Assembly (NCBI GenBank): GCA_030374805.1
Contig: JARGSG010000004.1
Location: forward strand, 806,001 to 870,000
DNA: 64,000 bases
DNA from: Gracilaria gracilis
Lineage: Eukaryota > Rhodophyta > Florideophyceae > Gracilariales > Gracilariaceae
Direction of reading: 5' to 3'
Below, piece by piece: positions 52,797 to 64,000 of this stretch; positions within the stretch are counted from its first letter, which is position 1; the number at the start of each line of letters is the position of its first letter. Under the pieces are notes generated by a model. That model saw only the letters and a program-made list of their open reading frames with translations. It had not been told where the DNA came from and did no database searches. A program made the position numbers and the translations under genes.

Positions 52797-54987
52797 ATTA
52801 TCGCGTTTGACTCCGAAAGGTAGAGATATGGCCAAGCCAACGAATTCAACAGGTGTGTTTTTGTCTTCCCAAACGAATTGCATAAGAAGGAAAAATAGGT
52901 CCCCAGGTTTTTGGGTAACCCGGAAATCTTGATCATCTCTCTCATGTGCCTCATCATAATCATTTACTAGATCACCCCCGTAAATTAAAGTTTTCACTAT
53001 TATCATCGGTACATCTAGCGTTCAGCATCTGCGCATCATTTTCTGTAAAAGCCGTTAGAAAAAATAAATTGGAAAAATTTAGGAAACCAATTTACTTGCA
53101 GTTTCAAGCCTTTCTGCTTTATTCTTAGAGAACTTGTTTTTCAATGTTGAATGGCGAAATGATTGGAAAAGAGGATCAAAGTGTGGATGAGGAATTAATG
53201 TTGGAGAAAAGTAAGGGGTAGATAATACCCGGTTTTGGTTGGCCCATTCGGATTGTGAAGAAAAGGCAAAGTGCCTCGGCTTTTGTACAAAACTTTGAGC
53301 ATAACGCTGAGTTTGGCATTAGGTTTTCAAACCCTTGTAGAAGATACAGTTCTAAAATTTTGCTGACTACTTATAAAGTGCCAAAATTAGTAAGCAGCAA
53401 TTTATCCATGTGCAACGCACATGATGTGACCACTGCATAAATTAGATTGTAAGTGAAATGTATTTAAGTCTTGAGAATCCGTCAAAGCGTTGAGGGTTTG
53501 TCTTCAAGGACTCCTAAAAAAAAGAGTGTATCTTTTTAGGAATTATTAATTTTAAATATTTAAACTACGTAACCTTCCAGAATAAAGGAGAGGTATGCAG
53601 TTTTTTCGTGCTTCCAATATTCGTAGTCGAAAACAAGCTCTGATTCTTCTTCTAAAACCAGTTTCATAATCTAAAAATAAATATAGTTGATGGACTTCGA
53701 CCCAAACAAGTAACTCGCACAACATTCAGTGTTCAATAAAAATTACTTATTGAGATTCTTTCCTTCACAATACGGAAAAGGAAATTAAAACGGCTATCTT
53801 TTCTAGTTTTGCCATTAAAAAAACATCGATTTGAATGTATATTATACAGATTAGTTGCTTTTTGATAATAAAAATACAGAAGCCTTTTGGAATGATTAGA
53901 AGAGCATTGTTTACAGTTCAGAATTTGAACTATGAATATTCACAGTTTGCTTCACAGTTTGTTTCACTGCTCACATTGGCGGCATACTGTTACTCAAATG
54001 ACATATCCCGCGTAGGATCTTCCCTTCGGGATAATATCCCATGCTGAGCTGGCTTACTTACTTGAATACAAATTCCGATAGAATTATACTACAATATTAA
54101 ACACTGTTGCAACCCTTTGAAGCAGTGCGTTTTTCACCAAAGTATTTTAATAACAGACGCAGAAGGTAGAAAAATATAACACCTATCATTTTTACAGCAC
54201 ACAAAACTTAAGAATGGCATAAAAGCCATTTACAAAAGCGGCATTTAAAGTCAAAACGTTTTGTAACAACACCACATCGGAAGATAGTATGTTGAAAACA
54301 AGCAAGGTCTGCTACATTTCAAGCAGCAAATATTTCAATTATTCATAAGTTGCCACGCTCTATTTGGATTATAAATGTTACGCGAATACGGTCACTTTTT
54401 TGGGTCCAACTACGACACATGCGCCAAGGTTTTGAACACCTTGCTCAATGTAATGTCTTCTAAAATTCAACCCAAACACCTATTGAAAAGCCCTTCTTCT
54501 TCTGCGCATCGCCGCGTGCACGTCGCATCGCTCCAACAGTGCCGGCACTGCTGGTGGCGTTTCTTATCGGGCAATCTCAACCCTTGGAGACCAAGCGCCC
54601 TCCAAGAAAGACAGGGAACGGGGACCTGTTGCGCTACATTTGCTTACTACGACACGCAACGCACGGTATGCTTATCGCCCTAATGCGTGTCAAGACCCTC
54701 GAAAGAGATGATAATGCTTTTAACTTCCCGTGTTGCAGGGTTAATGAGGCAAAATGACAGTTTTTGCTCACTCAAAAAGAGCTAAAACGCGCCGTGCATT
54801 CCTAAAACAGTTACATTGGCCACGATGGTCCAAAAATATCGTTTTCTTTCAATGTTCACCACCCATCCGAGAAGGAAGCTGTAACCTTTGGGCCGAACAG
54901 AGAGACATTTACAACGAGTGGTTTGGTATGGCGCAGATTTGAAGAAGACCCTATCAGACCGTACCAGACAAGAGCCACCTTTCGAGG
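52797..54987. other. AT-rich intergenic region
   Basis: About 2.2 kb between the end of H2 and gypsy G3. Open frames of 60-100 codons show no known motif. An LTR for G3 was looked for here and not found. Confidence 0.5.
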
Positions 54988-56387
54988 ATGGCTACTAACG
55001 ATATTCCCAGTTTAACTGTGGAAGAGCAGCTCCGCTCTCTGTGGGCTGCCTACGCTATCCTTGGTAAGACTTTGTCGCTACTTCGAGAAAAGGTGGTGGC
55101 ACTGCTTTGCAAGACTTTCCTGAGGATGTCCGCGTATTGCGTGGTGATATCAACTTCTTCTTGGAAGCTTTCGAAGGACCCACTAATATCGTGGAAGACG
55201 TGGCTAAGAAGTGTACCCGCCTCCGCCTTCGTTTGGAAACAGTGGAACAAACAGTCCTGGTTGAAGCCAATTGCACTGCTGAGTCTGTTGCTGTTTCACA
55301 CAGTGACAAGAAGGTCAGTGCATCCAAAAACCGCAAGAAGTGGAAAAACTACGACTCTGATTCTTCAGCATCTTCTCTTTCTTCCCGCCGGTCAACCGGA
55401 TCTGACTCATCCGACTCTTTGGTAGAAAAGCCCCTCGTGAGCGTTCGTCACGCTCAAAAGCGGCCATCAGCGACCTAAGATGTGATATGCGCCCGCTCGA
55501 AGGGAAGCAAGCACTCTGGATTAAAAGAGTTGGAGCCTACCAATCTGCTCTACAAGAAGCTGTTTTCATACCGTTACTACCGTTTGATGGACTCATCACT
55601 GGATAAAACTGCCCGAAGGACGGGGAAGTTCAAAGACTGTATCAAACGTAATCCATTGTTTTACAGATGATGACCCCATCTTGGTGTTTGATTTGTATCA
55701 CGCTTTGTAGCGGAAGCCGGCATCTTTGGGATGAATGAAGGACAGGCGTTGGTCGCGCTGCTCTACGTTCTAGGCGGACTTGCGGAAGATCAGCACAACT
55801 CTGTAAAAAGTTCATCGCGAGCCTTTGAAGGATGGGTTACTTGCTGGCCTGAAGCATTTCAGTACCTACTGAGATTTTACGCCACTGGATCCGCTATCCA
55901 GTCGACGATCCTTGCTCTGAGAGTCACCAAACAACGCTATGGCGAAATGGAAACTGATTACCCGGTGCGCCTGAACAAGGCCTTCCACCGTCGCGGTAAT
56001 GTTTATTCCGCTCAAGAGCGTTGTAACATGTTCTCCGATGGACCGCACTCCGCTGTACGGACCCTGGTGGCCCGTCGCGGTGAGGAAAACCGCAAGATTA
56101 CGTACTTGAAACTGGTGCAGTATGCACGCGCCGAAGGCGATGCGCTACGCACACGAGTCCCAGACAGCCGGCTGAAGCACATTAAAGCGTTGATTTTGGA
56201 ACCGGAAACCCCGTCTGCGTCAATGGTTGTTGACGAGCACTCAGATAAGGAGTACGATCAGGTTCAATTTGCAGGTATTGACGTGCTTTCAATCCCGACA
56301 ACGGAGCTTCCCTCAACTACGGATGCCTCGTTTCAGACGGCTCCTGATAATACAGTGCTGTACGCAGATTCGCGAAGCTTCGTGTAG
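54988..56387 (+). pseudogene. G3 gag remnant
   Basis: Begins MATNDIPSLTVEEQLRSLW. It continues after a frame change as FPEDVRVLRGDINFF and LRLRLETVEQTVL, then a Lys/Ser-rich part, a stop at 55476-55478, GLKELEPTNLLYKK, and from 55731 ALVALLYVLGGLAEDQHNSV to TRLNKAFHRR-like VRLNKAFHRRGNVYS. It ends just where G1 has its zinc knuckle; the knuckle is missing. Confidence 0.78.
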
Positions 56388-56399
56388 CCTCCGCGACAC

Positions 56400-59300
56400 G
56401 TGCTTCCAGAGTCTCAAGTCTGGGTACAGGTGAATTCCAGTCAACACGGCTTACAAATCGTCCAGCCATTGCCGTCGTTGTATGACAAATACACTCTCGT
56501 CATTTCTAATAGAGTGGTCCAAGTAGAAACGGATAATCCTTTCTACCTGTTGATAACCAATCTTGGCAACACAACCCAGTATCTGGTGAGGAACCAAGTG
56601 ATTGGCTTGGTTATGCCGCATCCAACGTTATCTGCGTTGGAACCTACAGAGATTACTGCTGCCAATGTGCTCGGAATCGTTCACTCTAAGGAGGGAAAAC
56701 AGTCTGTATCTCAATCGCCTCCAACTCCGAGTTCTTCGGGTCAGTCACCTGCTAAGACAAAGAAGAAATGCGTTCCGACGAGCTGTCCCCAATTGGACCC
56801 AGTGAAGGAATTGGAATAACTCAACCTCGGACATGTTCCGGAGACACACCGCAAACTACTGCATGATATGCTTCGTGAATTCACCACAATGTGGGATGGT
56901 TCTCTCGGAGAGATAAATACCACGAAACACCGGATTGATCTCCTTCCGAGCTCTTGGCCAGTAGCCCAACATCCGTACAGGACAGGGCCCAATGGCAGAG
57001 AGAAAGAGCAATTCAAGGTGGATAAGATGTTCCGTGTAGGGGTTATTGAACTGGCAAATTCGCCGTGGGCATCATCAGTGGTACTGTTTCCTAAACCGGA
57101 TGTTTCTTGGCGCTTTTGCATCCCCTACCGTCTTCTAAACGCTGTTACTGCCAGGAACGTGTACTCTATTTCACGTATAGATGAATAAATCGATTCTCTC
57201 GGAAATGCTACCGTATTCGCGGAATTGGATGCTAATTGGAAATATGGGCATGTGCCAGTGAGGAAACAGGATCAGGACGAGACAGTGTTGGTCTACCATG
57301 CTGGCCTCTACCGTTTTGAACGGATGTCCCTTGGTTTAACCAATGCCCCCGCTACTTTTCAGCATGCTATTGATATCCTACTGGCCCGCTTCAAGTGGCT
57401 TACTTGTCCCGACTACTTTGACTACATCATCGAATTCCAGATAACCTGGATGATGACCTCGCACATGTGAGAGATATAATGGCCACGTTACGGGATGCAG
57501 AGGTGACACTTAAGCTGTGGAAATGCGAATTCTTCATGGATTCTGTCAAGCATCTTGGTCACATCATCCGTTCAGGACGTGTCATGATCGAAGAAGCTCG
57601 TTTCAAGTCGCTGAAACAGGCTACGGAACCGACTCCCCAGACGGAACTGAGATCCTTTCTAGGATTTGTAAACGTCTATAGACGGTTTATTCCCAACTTC
57701 GCAGACATCGCAGCAACTCTCAACACGCTTTTTCGGAAGGTTCAAGCGCCTAAGCTAAACCTATTCAAATCTACTCAGACGGAAGCCTCTAGCTCTCTCA
57801 AAGAGGCTGCAACCGTGGCATCAGTGTTGTCACTACCGAGACCGAGACTTCCATATACCGTGGACACGGATTCTAGTGACTGCCAGGTAGGCTGTGTCTT
57901 GTTTCAAACCACCCCAGAGGGGGAACGCAAGCCAATTGGATACTGTTCCCGCTCGTTGGACGTGCATGAGAAGAATTACTCCGTCTCAGAGAAGTAATGT
58001 CTTGCCGTAGTATGGGCATTATGCAAACCAAGTCCCTACCTCATGGGTGCTCATTTCACCGTTTACGCGGATCAATCATCATTGAAATGGCTACTCTCTA
58101 TATCGGAGCCTTCTGGCCACTTAATGCGTGGAGAATGCGTCTTGCAGAGTTCGACTTCCACGTCGCCTACAGAAAAAGTGCCAACAATACAAAAGCCGAC
58201 GCCTTTTCTCGCCTACCCACCACAGGGGAACCGTTAGCCGTCGATTACGAGGAAATACCCTGCTTCGCAGTTGATGACTACACAGTAAGTAAACTGGATG
58301 ATATCGAAGAGGATTGGCCAGATGAGCTGGATTTCGACCAGGAAATGGATGACCTACTCGCTGTCAGCGAAAGTGCGAACCCCCTAGCAGGGATCGCCGT
58401 ACCCGTCGCCACGGAAGAGATGGTTAGGGAACATTTCAGAGATCCCTACAGCACAAAGATTCGGGCGCAACTCAATGAAGGAGCTGAACTTTCCTTTCGG
58501 GTGAATGACATTGAATATCTCGTTCGCACTGTAACTAGAAACCCACAAATTGTGGTGCTACACGCCCTAAAATCTCGGTTTTTACACTTATCACACTATG
58601 CCAAACTTAGTGGCCACGTCGGGGGACGGAAACTATACCTTATATTGCGAAGGAAATTCTACTGGCAATTGATTGCTACGCAACTGTGCGGTTCTGCCTC
58701 GAGTGTGCTCAGAATCGCGTCAAGCTCCGCAGCCATGCAACGGAGTTGAAGCTCTTCCTCGCAAGGGTGCCCATGAAATTGGTAGCCATCGATATTTTGG
58801 GACCGTTTCTCGCTACTAAACGGAGTAACAAATTTCTACTCGTGATCATGGATCGTTTTTCGAAGCTCGTTCGTACCGTACCACTACCGAGAATCACGTC
58901 ATTGACGGTTGCGAAAGCATTCGTCACCCATTGGGCATTCGCCTATGGTCCATTGGTAAATCTACTCTCGACAACGGGAAACAGTTCGCCTCCCTGTTCT
59001 TCGGGGATGTATGCAGAATTTTGGATGTCAAAAATCTCTTCACGGCAATCTACCACCCCCAGTTTAATGGGCAGGCTGAACGGTTTAGCCGGCCGCTGTC
59101 GCCAGCACTCCGTTCATATGTAGCCGATCACCCCACCACGTACGACTATTCACCGATGCGCTGACACTTGCATACCACACTCAGGTACACCGTACTACGA
59201 AATTGAATCCATTTGAATTGGTTTTGTCTCGCACCCCACCGCCCGTGGCGCTCGAATCACAGCCAACGCTGGATCAATTTTTTTCGACGAAGAGATACAG

Positions 59301-59700
59301 GGAAACATGGAAAACATTGCTTACCCAGCTGGTTCCTGCAGCACAACTGTTGATGCCCTTGTCACAAGCCGCATATAGCGTGATTTCGATGAGCGAGCCC
59401 CTCGAAGACAGCCCGCCCTTAAGAAAGGGGATTATGTATTCATCCGTAAGGAGTATTGGAACCCAGGCAAGAAGAAACGCCATTATCTCTCACCCGTCAC
59501 AGGCAGTTCCCTCAAGGCAATTTCTATGGAGCCCGACACTGTCGTAGTTGAGATGCGTCAGCAACATGAAATCATCTCCCGCTATTGCGTGGTTTTTGCA
59601 CCCCCGCCTGCCGGAAACCACCCATCAAGTGGACATACTTCCGCAGAAGCGGATGCGAACACTGCGGACACAACGGATCCACCCCCCCCTCGACCGCCCT
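56400..59700 (+). pseudogene. G3 pol remnant, protease deleted
   Basis: Resumes at the G1 region downstream of the protease (LPESQVWVQ, SSQHGLQIVQPLP). Reverse transcriptase pieces are at 56868-57188, 57225-57470 and 57467-57997; the Y-x-D-D site reads DYFDYIIEF. RNase H has YTVDTDSSDCQVGCVL. Integrase pieces (57997-59550) have LSHYAKLSGHVGG, LVAIDILG and FNGQAERFSR. At least six stop or frame changes interrupt it. The stretch from 59548 to about 59900 matches the linker region after the G1 integrase in composition only. Confidence 0.8.
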
Positions 59701-60120
59701 AAGGAGTTGCCCTACCCTACTTGGGGACTCTCTGATTTGTTGATCTTATCTCACTCTACGCGCCCTGATACTTCGCAGTTTCAAGCCCCGCTGCCTGGCG
59801 TAATTACTCGCCGCCTTGGCGCGCCTACACCCACTTCTCATGTCGCTCCATCTAAGGAGGTGGGGGGACTCTTCAATTCCGCGTCTTCGAGTGATTAATC
59901 TCGTGATGCATGGAAAGCTGACTCTACGCAGAAGCAATCACAGCCCTCTCAGGAGCCTGGCGTCTCGTCAAAGTTCTCACCTTTCAACGCAGAAGCGGAA
60001 TCGTCACTCGACACTACCGCTGCGCGGGGACAATACCGAGAACACTCATTCGTTACCGGCGAAGCCGTTTCCTACGCCGCATGGCGCGCCTGGATTGACT
60101 AGGCCGCGCATCAAAGTGTA

Positions 60121-60593
60121 AAACTCGACTAAGACGCCGTTGAGTGTGCACATCTAAGGCCGAGAAACATCGCCGGAGACTAAGGCGCCCAGCACGCCCA
60201 AGGCGGAGTACACCGCGAACACGTCTCGAAGTGCGCAGCAGAGAATGGCCAACCGTAGCACACGGACTACACCTGTAAGAGAGAGCAGCTCAGCGAGCAA
60301 GTCCCGTCGAAAAACCGAGCAGACACCTCCCCGTGCACACGAGAGGAGGAGACTTGACGCACTGTGAAATCTGTCAGTTTTCCCCCATCAGAAATACCTC
60401 ATTTATGTAGTATAGTCCGTTAGAACCTCCCCTCCAATCGTCACACCCTCGTAGAACATCCTCGCCACTCCCAATCGGCCAAGTGGTCAGATCTTCCCTA
60501 CCCAGCTTCCCCATTGGCTATCGCTCGGATCACACCTCATCACACTCGCGTGAAACTTTGCAACGACAAAAAAGAACGCGCAAACAGCCTATG
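60121..60593. other. Spacer between G3 and the Mutator-like element
   Basis: Tail of G3-like sequence rich in CCG/CGG words, then a short AT-richer part before the ATG at 60594. No terminal inverted repeat of the next element was recognised. Confidence 0.45.
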
Positions 60594-62252
60594 GCAAACG
60601 AAATAGAAATGCGCGTGCTTTTCAGGTCACTTAAGGAAGATCAGCAAGTGTTTGGTTCAAACATTATCGAAGCCCGTCTTCTTCTTGCAGTGAATATCAT
60701 GTTGTCTTTTCGTGATGCTAACGACCCCAGCATTCATTATCCGCCTGAAGATCCTCTGGATTCTATGGTATTTGCTTATCTTGATTCTCGAGACGATGAT
60801 TCGCAGGAAGAACGTATAAATCTGGAGCTAACAAATGCCGAGAAGAAGAGAATCATTGCAAACTCCCGAAAGATTTCTTTTTTCTTGAAAAAAGTAGCAA
60901 CAGAAACAGGTATAAAGCTTGATCGAAAGGACAGGGCCGGTTTCCGTAAACTCAAAGGTCTGTGGGTTTATCTCATTTGCGATCAACTAAATGCAGCCAG
61001 TGACAAGGATAGAGACATTGGAGTTAATTTGATTGATTGCTCTGAACCAAGAAGTTGGTTTGCCAATGAGCTATTTACTGCAGGCTTATTCCAACTAGAA
61101 CCCAAATGAGGCGTTGTATACATACTCATTGATACTTGTTGTACACTAGTTGGCTTGTCTAAGATATTCAAGAACCTGAAACAGAAAGAAAGGACTGAAT
61201 TCCTAGAAGGCTACTGCACCTCATTTACTGAGAAGACGTACCCTAGTGCATCTAACATTCACACAATTGTGATCCCGGTGAACATTAATCGTGTTCATTG
61301 GGCGTTTTTCTTGGAGCAGAAAATGGAGGGGCAGCAATGGTATATTTACTTTGGGGACAGTAAAAGGACAACACATTCTGAGGAGTTGAAAGAGCTACTA
61401 ACAAAGATAATTGATTTGAAGTTTAATGAGCAGAAAGAATGGAATTTCCCTACAGAGAACTACATGCTTGACATCTTAGGCTATAAGGTGTAGAACGATT
61501 TTCACAGCTGTGATGCATATATCTTGTCTATGGTGACTTTATTCTGTGTGACCCGCGGAACCCTTCCTTTTATTACTTTCACTCCAGGACACCCTATCAG
61601 TGTCACCGAAAAGTATCGTTGGGCTTGTGTTAAGCCCCTAATTTCTATGGTTGTGTCCATATCAAATGTTCTTCCGATGAACAATGCTTTCACAGTAGAC
61701 CATATGCGGCGCACTCAACGGGCCAAGATATATCTTTCTCGCAACAGGGAAAGGAAGGAGAAACGCAGGAGGCGCAGTGTGAATGATAAAAGTTCTGAAC
61801 AGGAATCAGAACGTTCTACTAAAGAAATTGGTGACGAAAAAGATGTAGGTTCTGCTGCAAGACGAGGAGCTGTAAGCAATCGCCGCGGTGTGTTAGATCT
61901 GCTGGGATATTTTTTCCAACTGGTTGCTTCTGAAGGGTACGAACTCGGCGTGCAGTTCTGCAAACCGGTAAAGCACTCCCGGGAATACGGTACAAATATT
62001 CGACTACGTTGTTTGGAATACAGAAACGCAAACCGCCGGGAGGTGGATGCCGGGCGGCTTTCATGGCCAAAGCACTTCAGAATGGCAAAAGGGGGCTACT
62101 TTCTGGGTTTGAAATTCATAACCATGAGAGCCATGATGTTGATTGGCGTGGGGACAGGTGCAAGTCTAAACGCAGAGAGGCGTTTAGGGCGACAATACAG
62201 AATAACTGCTCATCCACCCTCCGCATTCCGTTCATTCACTTCGTTCCAGTGA
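60594..62252 (+). pseudogene. Ulp1-like cysteine protease, two in-frame stops
   Basis: One frame of 553 codons from ATG 60594 (MANEIEMR), broken only by TGA at 61107-61109 and TAG at 61491-61493. The N-terminal ~170 residues are a helical region of unknown type. The peptidase part reads IHTIVIPVNINRVHWAFF (catalytic His) and WYIYFGDSKRT (catalytic Asp), then NDFHSCDAYILSMV (catalytic Cys). The oxyanion-hole Gln that normally stands just before N-D is the TAG codon. A basic stretch (RNRERKEKRRRR) follows and leads into the zinc-binding segment. Such proteases cleave SUMO-type conjugates; in transposons their role is unclear. Confidence 0.75.
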
Positions 62253-62287
62253 ACGAGAAGAAGGATCAACTCCACGAGAGAGTGTAA
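62009..62287 (+). pseudogene. FAR1-like zinc-binding segment of the MULE transposase
   Basis: Reading shifts near 62005 from the protease frame, where Cys residues at FC and RC belong to the same domain. The shifted frame shows KPPGGGCRAAFMAK and SGFEIHNHESHDV. The C...C...H-N-H pattern is that of the FAR1/WRKY-GCM1 DNA-binding domain found at the N-terminus of many MULE transposases. Confidence 0.6.
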
Positions 62288-62310
62288 GCAATTCTGACGA
62301 GGAGTACTTT

Positions 62311-63211
62311 ATGCCTCTGCAGGCCCCTCGCTTTTCTGGTTCGTTGAACTGGTCGGCTACCGCTATGCGTATCTGCAGAGACGGTGACTATATGCGGACC
62401 CAGGGGGAGGTGAACCGTGCAACTGGTAATAGCGAGGTTATTAATATAGAAGACGATGGTAGTGTGGGCTGTCCTGTTACAAGGCAAGCGGGTGGTTGGA
62501 AGAAGGAGTATGATGGAGCTGTTGATCATCTAAATATTTCATGGAAAACGCCGTCTGCGGATAGTTCCGTTATTGATATAACGGGTCTCGTGAAGCCAAA
62601 AGTTAACTCGGAACGACGAAAGGTACGTTGGGTCCTCCGAAATCCAGTTTACAAGATATAACAAACCTCAAACAAATTCTCTACAGCCAAAAACCTCCTT
62701 AATGGTGCCCACTCCATATGTTTGTGATATTGAACCCGTGCCAAGATCGAATGCGGATCCTCAATTCACTCTCGTTCGTTTGAAGGATCGCTTAGAACCA
62801 CTCGTCGAGAAGAAAGAGTCCAAACTCTTTGCACCCGTTGTAGGACAGACGGAAATGAAGGTTACAGCGGAATCTGACAGCTCAGAAAAGGGTGTAGGAG
62901 AGACGGGAATGGGGGAGAAGGGAACAGCAGACCACTTGGTTGGGGGCGTAGGTAACACTGCAATAGATGTGGATGGTGGTTCAGACCTTTCGCAAGCTAG
63001 CGACGGAGGTGCAGAGCAAACAGGATTGAATGAGAGCTCAGGATCGGTGGAAGAACTTCCACCTGAAAAAATTGTACGCCGGGGTTTCGTAGCGTATCTC
63101 GAGCAGTTGGAACCCACCGGAGCCCATGAAGTACTGCAATATTTACAGTGTATTGGGAGGCACTTTGGTTTTAAGCTTTCTATAAGTGACTCCAAGTATA
63201 GTGTGGAATAG
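62311..63211 (+). pseudogene. Linker region of the MULE element
   Basis: Two open stretches (62311-62661 and 62702-63211) of polar, partly acidic sequence (VDGGSDLSQASDGG) without a recognisable domain. They are interrupted by a stop and a frame change. They lie between the zinc-binding part and the transposase core, so probably formed its middle section. Confidence 0.4.
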
Positions 63212-63471
63212 GATGGGAGGAAGGTCTTCCAACGCGGCTATTTGAAGTGCATCCGCGAGTATGATGAGCAGGGTTCCTGCCCCTACAGCTTCAGGTGAGA
63301 CGCGTGCCTGTTTTTCAAAGTGGTTTTGAACATTATTCGTTCCTTCTTGACTTCTAAAGGGCTCACCATAACCACCCCATAGCAAATTAACTACAATGAA
63401 AGCTTTCAACGGACATGGAGCGTGAGGCTCATCATCTACGCAGCAAGCCACATCTTCAGTATTAATTCATT

Positions 63472-64000
63472 TTGAAGCTTTTTGAAGACAAATACAACGT
63501 CATTGTGAATAGGCCTCTGTTCCGGAAGCGTTTGAAGTATATGAAAGATGCTCGCTTCCCGAAGGAAAAAGAATGTCTCAGGCTTTACCAAAATTTGATT
63601 GGGCTACAATCGACGAACCCCAACAAAAAGTCTTCTGTCGAGCGAACGGGGACAGAGGCCTACAGTTCGTTACATGGTGCTTAGATAATTGAGAAAAGAA
63701 CTACGAGCGTTTTGGTATTGTTCCGGGGGTGTCCATTGATTGCAAAGCGATTGCAAATCACTTCGCTCTACCACTTATTATCATAAATGGAAGAGACAAC
63801 CATGGACACCTCACCACGATATTCATGGGATATATAGGAGAAGGAACCGCAGATAGCTTTGTTTGGGTGTTGCAGCGCTTTAAAGAGTGCATGGGCATTT
63901 CTCCGAGCTCCGTCGCGGTTGATCAAGATATCGCGCTAAAGAACGCAATTAAAGAATTTTGCCCTTGTCATTAGTCGTGCTAGATGATTGGCATCTTAAT
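63472..64000 (+). pseudogene. MULE transposase core, start only
   Basis: 63472-63684 is a Lys-rich helical stretch. After a frame change, 63729-63974 gives the first half of the MULE domain: VSIDCKAIANHFALPLIIINGRD (first Asp), DSFVWVLQRFKECMG and SSVAVDQDIALKNAI (second Asp), ending FCPCH at a TAG (63972-63974). The continuation with the C-x2-C-x-W-H-type block appears scattered over other frames before the window ends. The final catalytic Glu is outside. Confidence 0.72.

Larger units (their letters stand above)
54988..60120 (+). mobile_element. Ty3/gypsy element G3, decayed relative of G1
   Basis: Gag and pol fragments in the order of G1 and clearly similar to it (GLKELEPTNLLYKKLFSYRYYRL versus GLKELKPTNLSYRRLLSYRYYRL). 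Many stops and frameshifts. No LTRs, primer site or chromodomain were found, so the limits given are those of recognisable coding sequence. Confidence 0.8.
60594..64000 (+). mobile_element. Mutator-like element with Ulp1-type protease, partial
   Basis: Contains, in order, a Ulp1 (C48) protease-like region, a FAR1-like zinc-binding segment, an acidic linker and the start of a MULE transposase core, all on the plus strand and all damaged. The right end lies outside the window and no left terminus was found. Mutator-like elements that carry Ulp1 proteases are known from plants and other eukaryotes. Confidence 0.7.

Noticed and set aside
1-64000. tRNA, rRNA or prokaryotic operons
   Set aside because: No cloverleaf, rRNA core or Shine-Dalgarno pattern was noticed on either strand; gene content is eukaryotic throughout.

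Overview
The window looks like nuclear DNA of an intron-poor, compact eukaryote. It carries Ty3/gypsy, PIF/Harbinger, piggyBac-like and Mutator-like elements, and a short stretch of intron-less genes for secreted proteins. There is no operon structure, Shine-Dalgarno pattern, rRNA, tRNA or CRISPR array. A red alga of the Chondrus type would fit (few introns, many LTR elements, small secreted proteins), but nothing here proves the lineage.

Layout. 1-4.1 kb: two decayed copies of one piggyBac-like family, converging tail to tail. 4.8-12.05 kb: two complete piggyBac-like transposons (A, 4807-8782; B, 8813-12046), each with CCC...GGG termini and TTAA target duplications, 30 bp apart and inverted. 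Each carries a transposase and, convergent to it, a second small gene with a conserved C-x2-C-G-G-x-P-C-Y-W domain. 12.05-26.4 kb: host-like DNA with two head-to-head paralogue pairs of secreted proteins (Cys-rich family, 12917-13585 and 15710-16372; vWA family, 21107-21826 and 23041-23718), a further Cys-rich secreted protein (18869-19402), and a decayed third paralogue of the first family (19.6-20.2 kb).

26.4-52.8 kb is one Russian-doll locus that I could resolve to base level. Harbinger H2 (26445-52796, duplication ATT) was split in its Myb-like gene by gypsy element G2 (26721-50558, duplication AGGAA). The 5' LTR of G2 was then hit twice, by Harbinger H1 (26727-29285, duplication AGT) and by gypsy element G1 (29365-40848, duplication TGGTA). 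G1 runs on the minus strand and carries an extra antisense gene next to its 3' LTR. G2 is studded with the interrupted palindrome ACC-N5-GGT: at least 23 perfect copies in its 2.2 kb 3' non-coding region, where about 0.5 is expected by chance. G1 is similarly rich in CCG-N6/7-CGG. This recalls the dispersed binding motifs of self-recognising (anti-silencing) proteins in plant VANDAL elements and is the best candidate here for an undescribed system.

52.8-55 kb is AT-rich with no clear gene. 55-60.1 kb is a decayed gypsy element (G3) related to G1. 60.6-64 kb is a decayed Mutator-like element with a Ulp1-type protease, a FAR1-like zinc-binding segment and a MULE transposase core that runs off the window.
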